NCBI GenBank assembly: GCA_015501585.1
Contig: JADNRY010000604.1
Location: forward strand, 1-35,656
Origin: Rhodocollybia butyracea
Lineage: Eukaryota; Basidiomycota; Agaricomycetes; Agaricales; Omphalotaceae
Direction of reading: 5' to 3'
DNA: 35,656 bases
Part shown: piece by piece, positions 8,586 through 17,353 of the stretch
How positions within the stretch are numbered: position 1 is the first letter of the stretch
Layout: every line of letters begins with the position of its first letter
Notes under the pieces: model-generated
Told to the model about the DNA's origin: nothing
Databases searched by the model: none
The model's input: the letters and a program-made list of their open reading frames with translations, nothing else
Made by a program: the position numbers and the translations under genes

Positions 8586-9439
8586 TTGGTAGGTGATTTT
8601 CCTACAACTTCAAGTAGCACAAGTGCATTACGCAATTCTTGTGAGATGACATTCCGCAGCTTGTCAATATGGATATTGTCCTGGTATTCAACCAGGCGTG
8701 CCAAAGTGCGGTATTGTTCAGCATATTTAATGAAGTCCTTATTGGCCAAAGTTTTATTGGTCCAAAGCTGAGTGAGCTCATCCTTTGCTCCTTCTTTGTC
8801 ATCACGGAGGCCATAAATAGTGGTTAACTCCTCTACAAATTTATCCCAAAGTCCCAAGTCTTTTCCAAGACGGTTATCATCAAAGTAGCGCTTCATGTAA
8901 GTTGTGGCAGGTGAACGTAAGCGAGTCAGTGCAGTCACAATTTTTTGGTGATCTGTCACAATGCCAGATGATGAACAATACAGAGTGACTTGATTTAACC
9001 AATCCTCCAGTGACATTTTGTTATCTGTCCCAGAGAATGTTGGTGGTTCAGGGACTTTAAGTCTAGTGATGGAGCCAGCACCAGTTCCAGCAGGGATTCT
9101 ATCCAACTGGGTTTTATAGGCCTGAAGAAGTTGGGCCTGTGTGTCAACTAGTTGCCTGAGGTTTTTAATTTCCTCCTTGAGAGCATCCTGGGTATGAGCA
9201 GCCATACTAAAAGCTTCATTCATCCAATCAGAAAGCTCATCAATATGTTGGTCAACATAATTTTTAACAGTGCTACTAGTTGTCAAGTGGGCATTTCGGA
9301 ATAACCGTCCAACCTCATTACGTTGGGCTTCAGAACCAAAGCCAATAGTAGTCATATCCACATTTTGAGCTACACTTTCAGCCCAGTTCTCTACATCAAC
9401 CATCGAGATGTTAGGTTGGTAAGGTGTGAAAGATGACAT
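8408..9439 (-). CDS. gag: Retrotransposon Gag (capsid)
   Basis: A 343-codon frame starting at ATG 9439. The N-terminal half is helical (LKEEIKNLRQLVDTQAQLLQ at about 88-107), then the PEPPTFSGTDNK block that opens Ty3-type capsid domains, then conserved capsid helices (LEDWLNQVTLYC, RYFDD, LWDKFVEELTTIYG, YAEQYRTLARLVEY). The frame is gag-like to about residue 300 (PTKWEEYLELLLLAYK). Afterwards it drifts into low-quality sequence until the stop at 8408, while the nucleocapsid continues in the -1 frame. The switch could occur at the T5 run 8511-8515, by slippage or through a missing T. Gag assembles the particle that packages element RNA. Confidence 0.9.
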   Translation of the reverse strand: MSSFTPYQPNISMVDVENWAESVAQNVDMTTIGFGSEAQRNEVGRLFRNAHLTTSSTVKNYVDQHIDELSDWMNEAFSMAAHTQDALKEEIKNLRQLVDTQAQLLQAYKTQLDRIPAGTGAGSITRLKVPEPPTFSGTDNKMSLEDWLNQVTLYCSSSGIVTDHQKIVTALTRLRSPATTYMKRYFDDNRLGKDLGLWDKFVEELTTIYGLRDDKEGAKDELTQLWTNKTLANKDFIKYAEQYRTLARLVEYQDNIHIDKLRNVISQELRNALVLLEVVGKSPTKWEEYLELLLLAYKAYILRKLKALFLALETVKAMAMATMIHNLWRLIWQKEGRAKHQNK

Positions 9440-9534
9440 ATCTGCTTAATGGTAATTAGCCAATGTGTTTGTGATAAAAAACAAAGTTAGGATTGAGAAA
9501 ATAAAGTGCCAATTAATTTTATGCCAAGTACAAT

Positions 9535-10257
9535 TTATAGTGGTAGTGTGATATCTAATGCCATGAGTGCAGTACAAATCTCAGGGAGTTGACTATTTAG
9601 ACTTTTTAGTTCAAACTTCCCCAACCGCTTAAGTTCCCTTTTGAGTTGTCTCCACTGTGCATGAGTGAGAGTGTGTCCTACAGAATTCATGTCCATCTCA
9701 AATCTCTGTAATTCTAGAAACCATCTCCATAACTCATTCCGAGTATCATGAGGGACCCTGAATGATTCTCCAGTCCATTCCATCTCATCATCCTCATTTA
9801 ATAGATCAAACAGAGGGAGGTACCGATTTATAGTGGCTAAGACCATTGGTCGGAATTCCTTGATGCGGCATAGGAATTTCTCCTTCCGGAATTTGATTTC
9901 TGAAGGGATAGGAGGAGGAATGTGAATGGATGGAAAGGGAAGTGGGTCTGTAATCCGATCAACAAGGGGAGTTGGTGAGTTGGTAATTCTGTCCTCCAAT
10001 TTGGATTTTTCCCGGGTGAGGCGAGACAGAAGGCTGAGTGTGTTTCTCTCCTCTTCATGGTAGTTAGAGAAGGAGATCCGTTCCTCTAGGGTAAGTGGAC
10101 GGATTTTTGGAGGGAGTTGGGAAGGGATTGTGATGTGGCGTGGCGCCCCCACTCGGGCAAACTTCTGGCGTGTTGCCCTATGAATGATGATGCGTTCATA
10201 TAGACCAGTATTAATATCTCTGGCAAAGGTTCGGCGATCACGGTACTGTTTTGGCAT
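9535..10257 (-). CDS. Unidentified ORF between 5' LTR and gag
   Basis: A 240-codon frame on the element's coding strand, upstream of gag, with a 95-base gap before the gag ATG. It opens MPKQYRDRRTFARDINTGLY and has basic and Pro-rich stretches (SIHIPPPIPSEI) and a helical C-terminal half (HAQWRQLKRELKRLGKF). In the same frame, open sequence continues upstream of the ATG to about 10365 (CTLSAEKQRCTYAICHSATM), so the start is uncertain. I recognise no domain. Standard chromoviruses have no gene at this position. It could be an accessory gene, an extended Gag leader or captured host sequence. Confidence 0.5.
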   Translation of the reverse strand: MPKQYRDRRTFARDINTGLYERIIIHRATRQKFARVGAPRHITIPSQLPPKIRPLTLEERISFSNYHEEERNTLSLLSRLTREKSKLEDRITNSPTPLVDRITDPLPFPSIHIPPPIPSEIKFRKEKFLCRIKEFRPMVLATINRYLPLFDLLNEDDEMEWTGESFRVPHDTRNELWRWFLELQRFEMDMNSVGHTLTHAQWRQLKRELKRLGKFELKSLNSQLPEICTALMALDITLPL

Positions 10258-10398
10258 AGTGGCACTGTGGCAAATGGCATAAGTACAACGTTGCTTTTCA
10301 GCAGACAGAGTACAAGGGAAAAGGTGGTGTCCAGTGTTGTGGTTGTCCAGGTCTTGATGTCTTCTTCGTCAAAGTGGCAAGTCTCTATGTGTGCACTT

Positions 10399-10819
10399 TC
10401 ACATAGCAAATGGGTTTTGGCCCTTGTATAACACAAGCGACTCAATCTGCCCAAACTGGTTTAGCCGTCGATACCCGAAGGCTCATGGCATGCTGAGTGA
10501 CAAGAGCAGTGACCAGTCTGTTGCATCCTTCAACAATAAAGTTAAAATGCAGCAAATACCCCTTATGCCTAGGGCCCGGCAAATAGGTCAGCATGCAGCT
10601 CTCAGAGTTGAGCCACCCTTCAAGGAGAAGGTGCATCCCATAGAAGACACAGTCCTTTTCAGGAACAGCATCAAAGATCCCCCAGAACTGGCAATAACCC
10701 CCAGAACTGACAGTAATCCCCCAGGACCCAAAAATGACAGAAGAAAGACTGGACAACCTGCAACAAAGGAACCTACCACCTGATGCAGTAGCAACAGGCA
10801 GCAAAGCAGCAAGACTCAA
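10399..10819 (-). other. Open but frame-shifted stretch in the retrotransposon leader
   Basis: The minus strand reads a protein-like frame (LLEGWLNSESCMLTYLPG, HFNFIVEGCNRLVTALVTQH) that changes frame near 10470 and continues as YRRLNQFGQIESLVLYKGQN to a stop at 10399. It sits between the PBS and the 9535-10257 frame. I do not recognise it. Together the two occupy nearly all of the 1.4-kb leader, far longer than a simple 5' UTR. Confidence 0.35.
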
Positions 10820-10822
10820 GAA
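10812..10822 (-). other. Self-priming primer-binding site
   Basis: Two bases inside the 5' LTR, the coding strand reads TTCTTGAGTCT. This is the exact complement of AGACTCAAGAA, which begins at 10929 in the 5' LTR, 27-34 bases after a TATA box, where the transcript should start. No tRNA-type TGG PBS is present. This is the arrangement of Tf1/sushi elements, in which the RNA 5' end primes its own reverse transcription. Confidence 0.75.
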
Positions 10823-10824
10823 AC

Positions 10825-11203
10825 TATCACAAATCTAAGCTCACCTGCTTAATGTGTTGATAGGGGAAGTAAGAAGCTAAGTGTGAGAGAGAGATGCTTG
10901 TATGAAGACAATAAGATGTTCTTGAGTCTGGGGACTGTAGGAGCAGACCCCACTACTTATATACATGTGTAACTAAATAGGACCCAGAGTACTTTACTCT
11001 GGGTAGTTCCAGAAGGTTCTACTGTCAAGGTGAAACTATCTGTCAAAAGGTGTCACCATCTGTCAAAGGTGACACTGTCTGTCAAGGTTAGACAGTAATA
11101 CATCTGGTATCTATCTAATGTAATGATAAGCCCATGGCACAGATAAGATATTGATAGATAAGATAAAATATAAGATAAAGCAAATGAATAGAAATCTGTG
11201 ACA
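10825..11203 (-). repeat. 5' LTR
   Basis: 379-bp copy of 3850-4227; the only difference I saw is GGGG against GGG at 10863-10866. It carries the element promoter. Confidence 0.97.
10919..10963 (-). promoter_or_regulatory. LTR promoter: TATA box and predicted transcript start
   Basis: On the minus strand TATATAAG spans 10963-10956. About 34 bases downstream of its first T, at 10929, begins AGACTCAAGAA, the 11-mer complementary to the PBS. The spacing is normal for a TATA-driven start and supports +1 at or very near 10929. Confidence 0.65.
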
Positions 11204-14200
11204 GCAGATTGTAAAAATGGCATACTGGAGACAGCTTTCTGTGTAACTTTCGCAAGGACAGGGTCTTGTAGAACGGTCTTGTGGATACGAAATTGATCCA
11301 AGAGCTGAGGTTTAAGCATCTTCAATATCTGGTCACGGTCCATGATAATTCCAATAGCGTTCAAACGAGCCGCTTCATCAGCTTTCTTCTTTGCCAGATT
11401 AGACTGCTTGATTTGTGATTCCTCTGCACGCTCCTTCTGAAGCTTGACATACTCTTCTTGAAACTTTTTTGCCTTTCCACTTGCATCCTCTTCTCCCGCT
11501 TCTCACATGACATGGAGCTGGTCTTCAGTAAAAAGACAGTTCTTGTCGATAACATGTTCTGTACTGTTGCGTGTTGCACGAGCCTGCGCAGAGAACATAA
11601 ACGAGTTGCTGCTAGGGTTGGAGCGAAGGTAGACACAGGTAGAACCAAGGGGTCCTTTGTTTGCATCATTGGTCATTGGAATTCAGCTGAGCTGAGCAAC
11701 CATTTCCTGAGAAAGAGAGGCAATACAAATTGGATCTTCCAGATCATCTTTATACTTGGGAGTGAAGAGTCTCCATCCATAAGCGGCACCACGAAACATT
11801 GAAGATATCATGAGATTGAGCTGAGGGAGTTCGTCGGCAAGCATTTTTAGCATGGGTATAAGATTTCTATCCAAGAAAGGCTGTCCATCAAGGGTCAACT
11901 CGTCTTGGGGAGTGTTTGGATCGAATAGTTTTTCAGGATGGAGAGCAAGATTTTCGCAGAAGGAAGGGATTCGACGATGAAGTGCAATCATATCAAAGCT
12001 AAGAGCATCTACAAATTTTTCCCCTTCAGGAGGAGAACAAATTAAGCCCATGTATGGCCATGGGCATGTAAGACCTTCGACAGCCATTGCACCAAGCTCG
12101 CACAGGGTTTTAGTGCACTGGAAGCCTTTCAACGCATTACCTTCAAGATGATTAGCACCTGGTTTTGTTTTTCCATTGGTTATCTCTTCAATAAGCTCTT
12201 GGTAGTCATCTCGGTAGACTAGGAGTTCGTTTGCGGCATAGGAATGAGATTGGTATCGAGTGTTAGAGACGTCCGGAAAGCATCTAGAAGCTTCAGACGC
12301 CGGAATGCCATAGCGTTCCTGTTTGCGAGTGGTCATGAACATCCGGTGTTTTTCCTGATATCCTGTTTCATGGTTTTTGTGACAAAACAGCGCCCCAGCT
12401 AGCTCAGTAAGTTTGACACCACCACGTGGACAGGAAGCAACGCAGCGAGCAAGTGCCTCAGTATCCGTATTATCCGTGGCGATTTGTATCGCAACGTCAG
12501 TAGCTTTGTTGGCAAGATTAACCGGGGGCTTGATTCCTTCCCTAATCCATGTGTCACACATTTCAACAACACCATAGCGGAATGCATTCAGTGCTTTGTG
12601 TCCGCCACAGCCAACAAAGAAGAAGAGACAGAGGAGCCTGGCTTCAGCTTCTGGAAGCTTATTGAATACCTCTTTCCAATACGCTGTTCGAGAAGGTCAA
12701 AGGATATTCGGCCACGCTCAGAATCAGAGCTATCAAGGGTGAGTACATATAGCGTTGATAGCAAGGAAATTACTTACATTTCGTCAATAGTCTTGAATAA
12801 TTTTCCGGCGGCCTTGAGAATTTGAGCATCAGTGATTTTGGATGTTTCGCGTATAATATCCTTGGTGGTCATATCCCGCATCTCTTCCATTGCAAGGTCT
12901 CGATTCACCACATGTTCCTTCTTCTCCCTTGAGAGCCTAAATTTCTTCTTCCCATCTTTAGCATGGTCCATATGTTGAAAACTTTGCTTCCGAAAGTATT
13001 CATCCGGATCCATCTTCTGTCTGTCACGCTGCGCAAGGGGGCTCTCGGAATATGCAGTTGCAATCTTTACACCAAGCTCCATCGAACCTTCGAATTGTTG
13101 CTGAGCAGTGTGATCGAGAGCTGGAGTTACTTCAGCAAAGCGCGTTGTTGTCTTCCAGGTAGAACAATCCAAATCATCAACCCCGGGTTGGTAGGAAGGG
13201 ACCAAAAGTGTTATGGAACAAGATTCTTGAGTGACCCCGCTGACTGTAGTACCGTCACTTCCTTTGCCGAAAGCAGGTGCATTTGTGATTTCACGTCCAA
13301 GCTGTATCAATCCAAAGATTCCACCTTCCAGGATACATCGGCTCCCAGTGCGACGGCTCATGACACGAGTAACTTTCACGCCAAAAGCTTCTCCACATGC
13401 GCGAATTGCAAGCTCGACATTGCGACATCCAGCGCGTTTCATTTGTCGATATAGTTTCCGGGCTCCAGGGGTGAATATGCCGCTTTTCAGAGGTGACCAA
13501 GTAGAGACAGTTTCATGTTGTTTTACTTTGTTGCACGAGTCCTTCAAAGAATTTCTCAAGCGCATGTGCGTATCCCTTTTGTCGAAGGTCACGGATGGTT
13601 TCGAGATATTTATCAAGCTGAGATTTGGATGCGTCAAGGCGGGATGTAATATTGCTGAGTTGGAGGGAAGTGGATATATTTGTTGAGCGTAAAGCGTGAA
13701 TTTCTTCTTCTAGAATTTGAATACGACCCTCTAGAGCAGATACCTCCTTTTGTTCACTCTCCTTCACATTCCTGTTCTCTCTCTCAACCCGTTTCACGCG
13801 TCTTTTCAACTTCTTTATATCAACTCCGGCACTAGTGGAGATCGAAGTGCAATCCCGCGGTTCTTCTTTGAGGCAATGAGTTTACCCTCCAATTCCTTCT
13901 TCTCCTTGCTAAGAGTCCTATTTGCAACAGAGAGTTTTTCCAACTTAGAAGTTACAAGAGTGACGTGGTTTTCGAGGCCCTGGTGAGATTTGGCAGCATG
14001 TGCAAGGTGTTCTTCGAGTTCAGCAATCTGGGTATCTTTAGCAATGATTTGAGCAGTTAAGCAAGCAATATTGACTCCATTTTGTGTTCTCCGTGAAGTA
14101 TTAGTGGCATTAGTGGTATCTGGGAGAGCTGGTTCGAGTTCCTGATTCTCTGAGTTGTGTTTGGAGGCATTCAGAGCCTGTATCCGAGCGATTGTGGCAG

Positions 14201-14219
14201 CAGATTTTCGTCCTCCCAT
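11204..14219 (-). pseudogene. Transposase-like protein of the TIR element (main part)
   Basis: Start ATG at 14219 (MGGRKSAATIARIQALNA). A coiled-coil N-terminus (14219-13560; IAELEEHLAHAAK, ALEGRIQILEEEIHAL) leads into the conserved region: KSGIFTPGARKLYRQMKRAGC, SRRTGSRCILEGG, GKGSDGTT, FFFVGCGGHKALNAF, GGVKLTELAGALFCHKN, FPDVSNTRYQSHSYAANELL, LTLDGQPFLDRN and MTNDANKGPLGS. I remember this block order from repetitive basidiomycete proteins without an assigned function. It looks like a nuclease/transposase core with a zinc-binding C..H pattern. One intron is clear (12730-12777, 48 bp). Breaks: frame changes near 13850, 13560 and 12690, and in-frame TGA at 11683-11685 (where relatives have Trp) and 11503-11505. 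The LTR element cuts the gene at 11204; the C-terminus is at 3626-3849. Confidence 0.75.
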
Positions 14220-14654
14220 GGTATATAGCAATAAAAGGGTATATAGAGGATATAGACACTATCCAGCGACGCGAATCGACGCGTCGTTGTAGAGAAAAGG
14301 TAACACCTGAGCGTGAGAATAAGTTTTTGATGTGTAGAAATTGGCCGTCCTTAATTCAAGCCGGAAGACAATAAAAACACAGATTTTACAACAGAAAAAG
14401 TCGCCGAATGTCCTCTACTTCTATGATTATGAGCCCTTTTCTTAATAAAAAATTTACTTGTGTCCCTGGAAGTAGTTTCGCTGCAATTTTCACATGTGGC
14501 TCGGCCCATATTACTTCAGTAAAAAAAAACAGCTCATAATCAGTGATGAAGAGTATTTATTACGATTTTACAACTACTTATAACAATAAATTCACGACGG
14601 GATGGAGAGATTAAATCTAGTACGGGCGCAAATTTAGAGGGACGGACGCTTTGA
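14220..14654. other. 5' region of the TIR-element gene
   Basis: No gene. On the minus strand, a TATATA motif lies about 20-30 bases before the ATG at 14219 and may be its core promoter. The rest is AT-rich and unremarkable up to the right TIR. Confidence 0.4.
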
Positions 14655-14708
14655 CCGAGCGGTGGCAGTGCTACGCTGCCGTTTTTTCCACGGGCCGTGC
14701 GCACCGCC
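14655..14708. repeat. Right TIR of the unassigned element
   Basis: The inverse of the left end: 14691-14708 pairs with 3317-3334 with one mismatch. An inverted GCGGTGGC-type copy at 14659-14666 lets this end fold back on itself, as at the left end. Confidence 0.8.
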
Positions 14709-15409
14709 AATGTCAAGTCTGTTCATGTCCCACTCAACACTAGCTCGAAGGTTGGGAGTGCCGGGTGGAGTGAAAGAGTTAGTATCAGGAAGTTGAGATG
14801 AAGCTTCTGGTGCACTGACAGGACCCTGAACTCCACTGGTTGGCTGGAATGTATGAGAACCCTTTGGCTTTTTGGGGCGGAGTTGTGCAACATCATCAAA
14901 AATTGCCCATCCAGCCTTTTTAAAAGGCGCACACATGGGTTTTTCATTGACAATGTTTGTCCAGATACTCTCTTCCTCTGGCCCAATATTCATGCCCAAT
15001 TCATCATCCCAGGTGAGTCCTGAGGTGTTGTTTTTGAGATAAAGGACCGCATCATAGATTTCAAGAAGCTGAACATCGAGAAAAACATAAGTAGCTCTCT
15101 GTACACTATATTATAGACATGTACATCCTTGATTTTGTCTTTCACACCCTTGTACTTCTTTGGCCCTCGTTTGATTATTCTTTGGCTCAAATACTGTGCA
15201 GCTTCCTTATACACTGCAGATTTAAACTTATGACCATCACCAGCAGCACTGAGGTGGGGAATAACAATGGTAATGAGCCCAAGAACACATTGTAGAGTCC
15301 ATTTAGCATTCTTGTCTTTGACATCATCTGGGTTCTCATAAGTATGCTGAGAGTGGCGGGTGATCTCTTTATAGTGTGTACAGCCAAAGCCTTTGTTGGT
15401 TTGGCCCAT
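14709..15409 (-). pseudogene. Harbinger Myb/SANT-like protein, N-terminal half
   Basis: Starts at ATG 15409. Exon 1 (15125-15409) holds a Trp-containing helical domain (AKWTLQCVLGLITIVIPHLS, GHKFKSAVYKEAAQYL, GVKDKIKD). An intron at 15069-15124 (GTACAT...GTTCAG) keeps the frame. Exon 2 continues LLEIYDAVLYLKNNTSGLTW DDE and WTNIVNEKPMCAPFKKAG, which is the Myb/SANT-like pattern of PIF/Harbinger second proteins (K.K...L...Y..I..L...SG..WD). The gene then enters a Thr/Pro/Ser linker and is cut by the TIR element after NRLDI. Its C-terminal half is at 2840-3316. Confidence 0.8.
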
Positions 15410-15472
15410 TGCGGACGTCGCAACGTCGAAGTAAAAGAAAGAAAAGATACAATTAAACTACGATACAGTACA

Positions 15473-15556
15473 ATCTACGGCTGCCGCGCCCGGACCGCCT
15501 CCCGCTTTCCGCATTTCTATTTCCGCACCAAAACGTGGAAACTGCCGAACGGACTC
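15473..15556. repeat. Harbinger right terminal inverted repeat
   Basis: The reverse complement of 1283-1378 with few substitutions in the outer 55 bases and one ~12-base indel in the GC-rich inner part. It is followed by the TAA duplication at 15557-15559. Confidence 0.9.
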
Positions 15557-16236
15557 TAAGTCACCTTCAGTGGACGGGTCATAACGCCACTTTCTATTAC
15601 TTAGCATGAGCTGCCATGATGGCAAGCCAACAAAAACTCACCTTTGCTCAGAAATTCCAGTCATGGCCAGCTCCAGCAACTCATGATGTTCATCCTCCAA
15701 CTCCTCTCATCCTCCTACTTGCCAACTTGTCATTGTCTTGTCCCCTCAAATGGCTCCAGCAAGGAGACAACAAAATCCTCATCCAAAATTTTGAAGGTAG
15801 ACTTCCAACATTCAATCACAAGACGGGTACAATCTACTCCCCAATGCCTACCACAAGGAGAAAAATAGTCAGCCTGTCATTTTGGGAACTCTTGGCTTAT
15901 CCAGTGTCCGGTCAGGACTCAAAGCAACAATCTTTGTATGGCCAACTACTTCTACACACTGCTACACAGTGCCGAGAGAGGTTTTACAATAAATGACAGA
16001 CCTAGAGAGGAAAAGGGGAATAATTTTCTTCAGAAAGGTCCCAGCACTTCAACCGATCACTCACCTACTACTTCTACTCTGGAAAAAAAATCACATCCTG
16101 TGCTTTGGCTCTAGTCCCGATGCTTCCCCGGGTATCCATTCCATTCCGATGTCCTCAACCTCTTCCATGCCAAACTTGGTCCAGAACTCAGATTCCATGC
16201 CAGGAATGGTTATGAAGTAAGAGAAGGAAGTTGGTC
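15557..16236 (-). pseudogene. 5' part of the host gene split by the transposon stack
   Basis: Minus-strand coding pieces, highest coordinate first. Exon 16095-16236 reads GPTSFSYFITIPGMESEFW and GMEWIPGEASGLEPKHRM, bounded by CTAG and GTGATT. A stretch near 15985-15880 reads VVGHTKIVALSPDRTLDKP. Then GRHWGVDCTRLVIECWKSTF and LDEDFVVSLLEPF follow at about 15875-15735. ELEDEHHELLELAMTGISEQ ends at a GTGAGT donor (15641). A 48-bp intron (15594-15641) leads to RKWRYDPSTEGD at 15593-15560, where the Harbinger is inserted. At least two frame breaks or unresolved introns lie between 15700 and 16095. The start codon was not found. I do not recognise the family. The gene resumes at 1282. Confidence 0.55.
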
Positions 16237-17353
16237 CTAGCAAGGACCGGTGGGATTGGGTCCTCCTTGAGAGTAAGTAAGAAAAGATGAATGGGAGGAC
16301 TTAACTAGACTATTCTGTGTCCGCTTGCAGTACAGCATGTTGTTGCCTATGATGTCATGTCAATCCGGAACTGGTAGTCTTCCGATGTAGCTTACTGATC
16401 TACTTCCCAAGCTACTTACTAATACTTACAGGCCCGGCAGACAGCTCGTAGAGTACCTGTACTGTAGTATATAACTTGTCAGGTATGAACTTTGAAGGCC
16501 AAGCAGTATAAAGCAATAGAGCATATAGAGTGGATGCCTCAAGGCTCCGAGTCCCCACAGCGCCGGTGTAAAGTCACATGACTCTGGAAAGACAGCCATG
16601 CGCTCCAACTGGACCAAAAGGCCACAATATCAGGTCTGACCTGATATGCTTTCCAGACTATATAAATGGTTCACTTCTTGACAGCCAGATACCTATGACA
16701 CAGTATTCACGATCCATTTTCACTAACGGAATAGTTGAATGATTGGAAACAGAGAGAAGTCCTCAGATTTCTGTACCTACAAGTAATTATACAGGCCGCC
16801 GCACGTACTCTCACGCTACCTGACTTGTACATGTGTACATAATAAAATTAATTGATGTTACAAGTGTTGAAGGTGGACCGCCGGTCCGACGGTTGCTGTT
16901 TCAGGTCTCAGCTGCCCCCCAGTCATGTTACCTGCCGCCCCGTACTTCACCGTATTTGTTCCTGATTGACCTATATATATTAGCTACCGTATTTAGAATA
17001 AAGGGATGGTTTGCGCCCCCTGTTTCAGTGCCCCCGTAAATTCCTCAGATAGAGTTATTGACTTCTATCCTATCAAAGCCTATCGCTCACAACAAGAAAG
17101 ATAGTCTGAGAGAGATTGAAATACCTTTGGGTAGACTAGTCTAAGGCTTTTGTAGGATACTGCGGGCAAGCCGCCGCAATACAGATGTCAAAAAAACTCT
17201 CCCACCTATGACCATCAGTGGGGACAGAGGTAGTCGACCTCAACACTTCAGGCAACCTCACTTTGGGACCTCTTGGACAGGCACTAGCGTTACAATTTCC
17301 TGTCTAAGGGGTCCCAGATTTCCCGGGCATTTCCATGATGGAAATTTCCATAA
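16237..17353. other. No gene seen
   Basis: Short frames only, none with codon-like structure or splice sites. The 16240-16320 part may hold the promoter or first exon of the minus-strand host gene, but I cannot place it. No repeats beyond short palindromes such as TTGTACATGTGTACA near 16826. Confidence 0.5.

Larger units (their letters stand above)
3850..11203 (-). mobile_element. Ty3/gypsy chromovirus LTR retrotransposon (Tf1/sushi-like)
   Basis: A 7.35-kb element transcribed on the minus strand. The LTRs lie at 3850-4227 and 10825-11203 and are flanked by GCAGAT (3844-3849, 11204-11209). The internal region holds gag, a nucleocapsid frame and a full pol with the order protease, RT, RNase H, integrase, chromodomain, which identifies the chromovirus branch of Ty3/gypsy. 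The LTRs look identical by eye except one G-run length (GGG against GGGG), so the insertion is recent. The LTR termini on the coding strand are TGT...ATA rather than TG...CA. A self-complementary PBS and a G-r polypurine tract are present. Whether it is still active depends on the two frame breaks discussed under gag and the nucleocapsid frame. Confidence 0.97.
3317..14708 (-). mobile_element. TIR DNA transposon of unassigned superfamily
   Basis: The ends are inverted repeats: 3317 onward GGCGGTGGGCACGGCCCG and, inward from 14708 on the other strand, GGCGGTGCGCACGGCCCG. Similarity extends to about 33 bases with six mismatches. A 3-bp duplication AAT flanks both ends (3314-3316, 14709-14711), and the Harbinger Myb-like frame rejoins there. 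Inside lies a single minus-strand gene for a ~1000-residue transposase-like protein (14219 to 3626), itself split by the LTR retrotransposon at 3850-11203. Without that insert the element is about 4.0 kb. TSD length and protein do not fit KDZ, hAT, CACTA or Harbinger. Academ-type elements also make 3-4 bp duplications, but I could not confirm any link. Confidence 0.85.
1283..15556 (+). mobile_element. PIF/Harbinger DNA transposon, interrupted by a nested element
   Basis: The element is bounded by imperfect terminal inverted repeats (1283-1378 and 15473-15556) starting GAGTCC(A/G)TTCGGCAGTT and flanked by a 3-bp TAA duplication (1280-1282, 15557-15559), as expected for PIF/Harbinger. It carries the standard two genes of the superfamily: a DDE transposase on the plus strand and a Myb/SANT-like protein on the minus strand. 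Removing the nested 3317-14708 element and its extra AAT leaves about 2.9 kb, a normal length for the family. It was probably mobile before the nested insertion destroyed the Myb-like gene. It landed inside an exon of the host gene. Confidence 0.93.

Noticed and set aside
10391..10783. 130-codon plus-strand ORF inside the retrotransposon
   Set aside because: It is antisense to the protein-like minus-strand leader frames and ends at the PBS; it looks like a shadow.
3850..11203. The ~379-bp direct repeats as a segmental duplication
   Set aside because: They flank gag-pol with PBS, PPT and a target duplication, so they are LTRs.
14120..14145. GGTTCGAGTTCC as a tRNA B box
   Set aside because: It lies in the coiled-coil coding region of the transposase, with no A box or cloverleaf around it.
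3626..14219. Assigning the unassigned transposase to KDZ, hAT or CACTA
   Set aside because: The 3-bp AAT duplication, TIR sequence and protein motifs do not fit these groups (KDZ and hAT make 8-bp duplications).
15344..15559. Plus-strand 71-codon ORF at the right Harbinger end
   Set aside because: It runs through the TIR and is antisense to the Myb-like exon.
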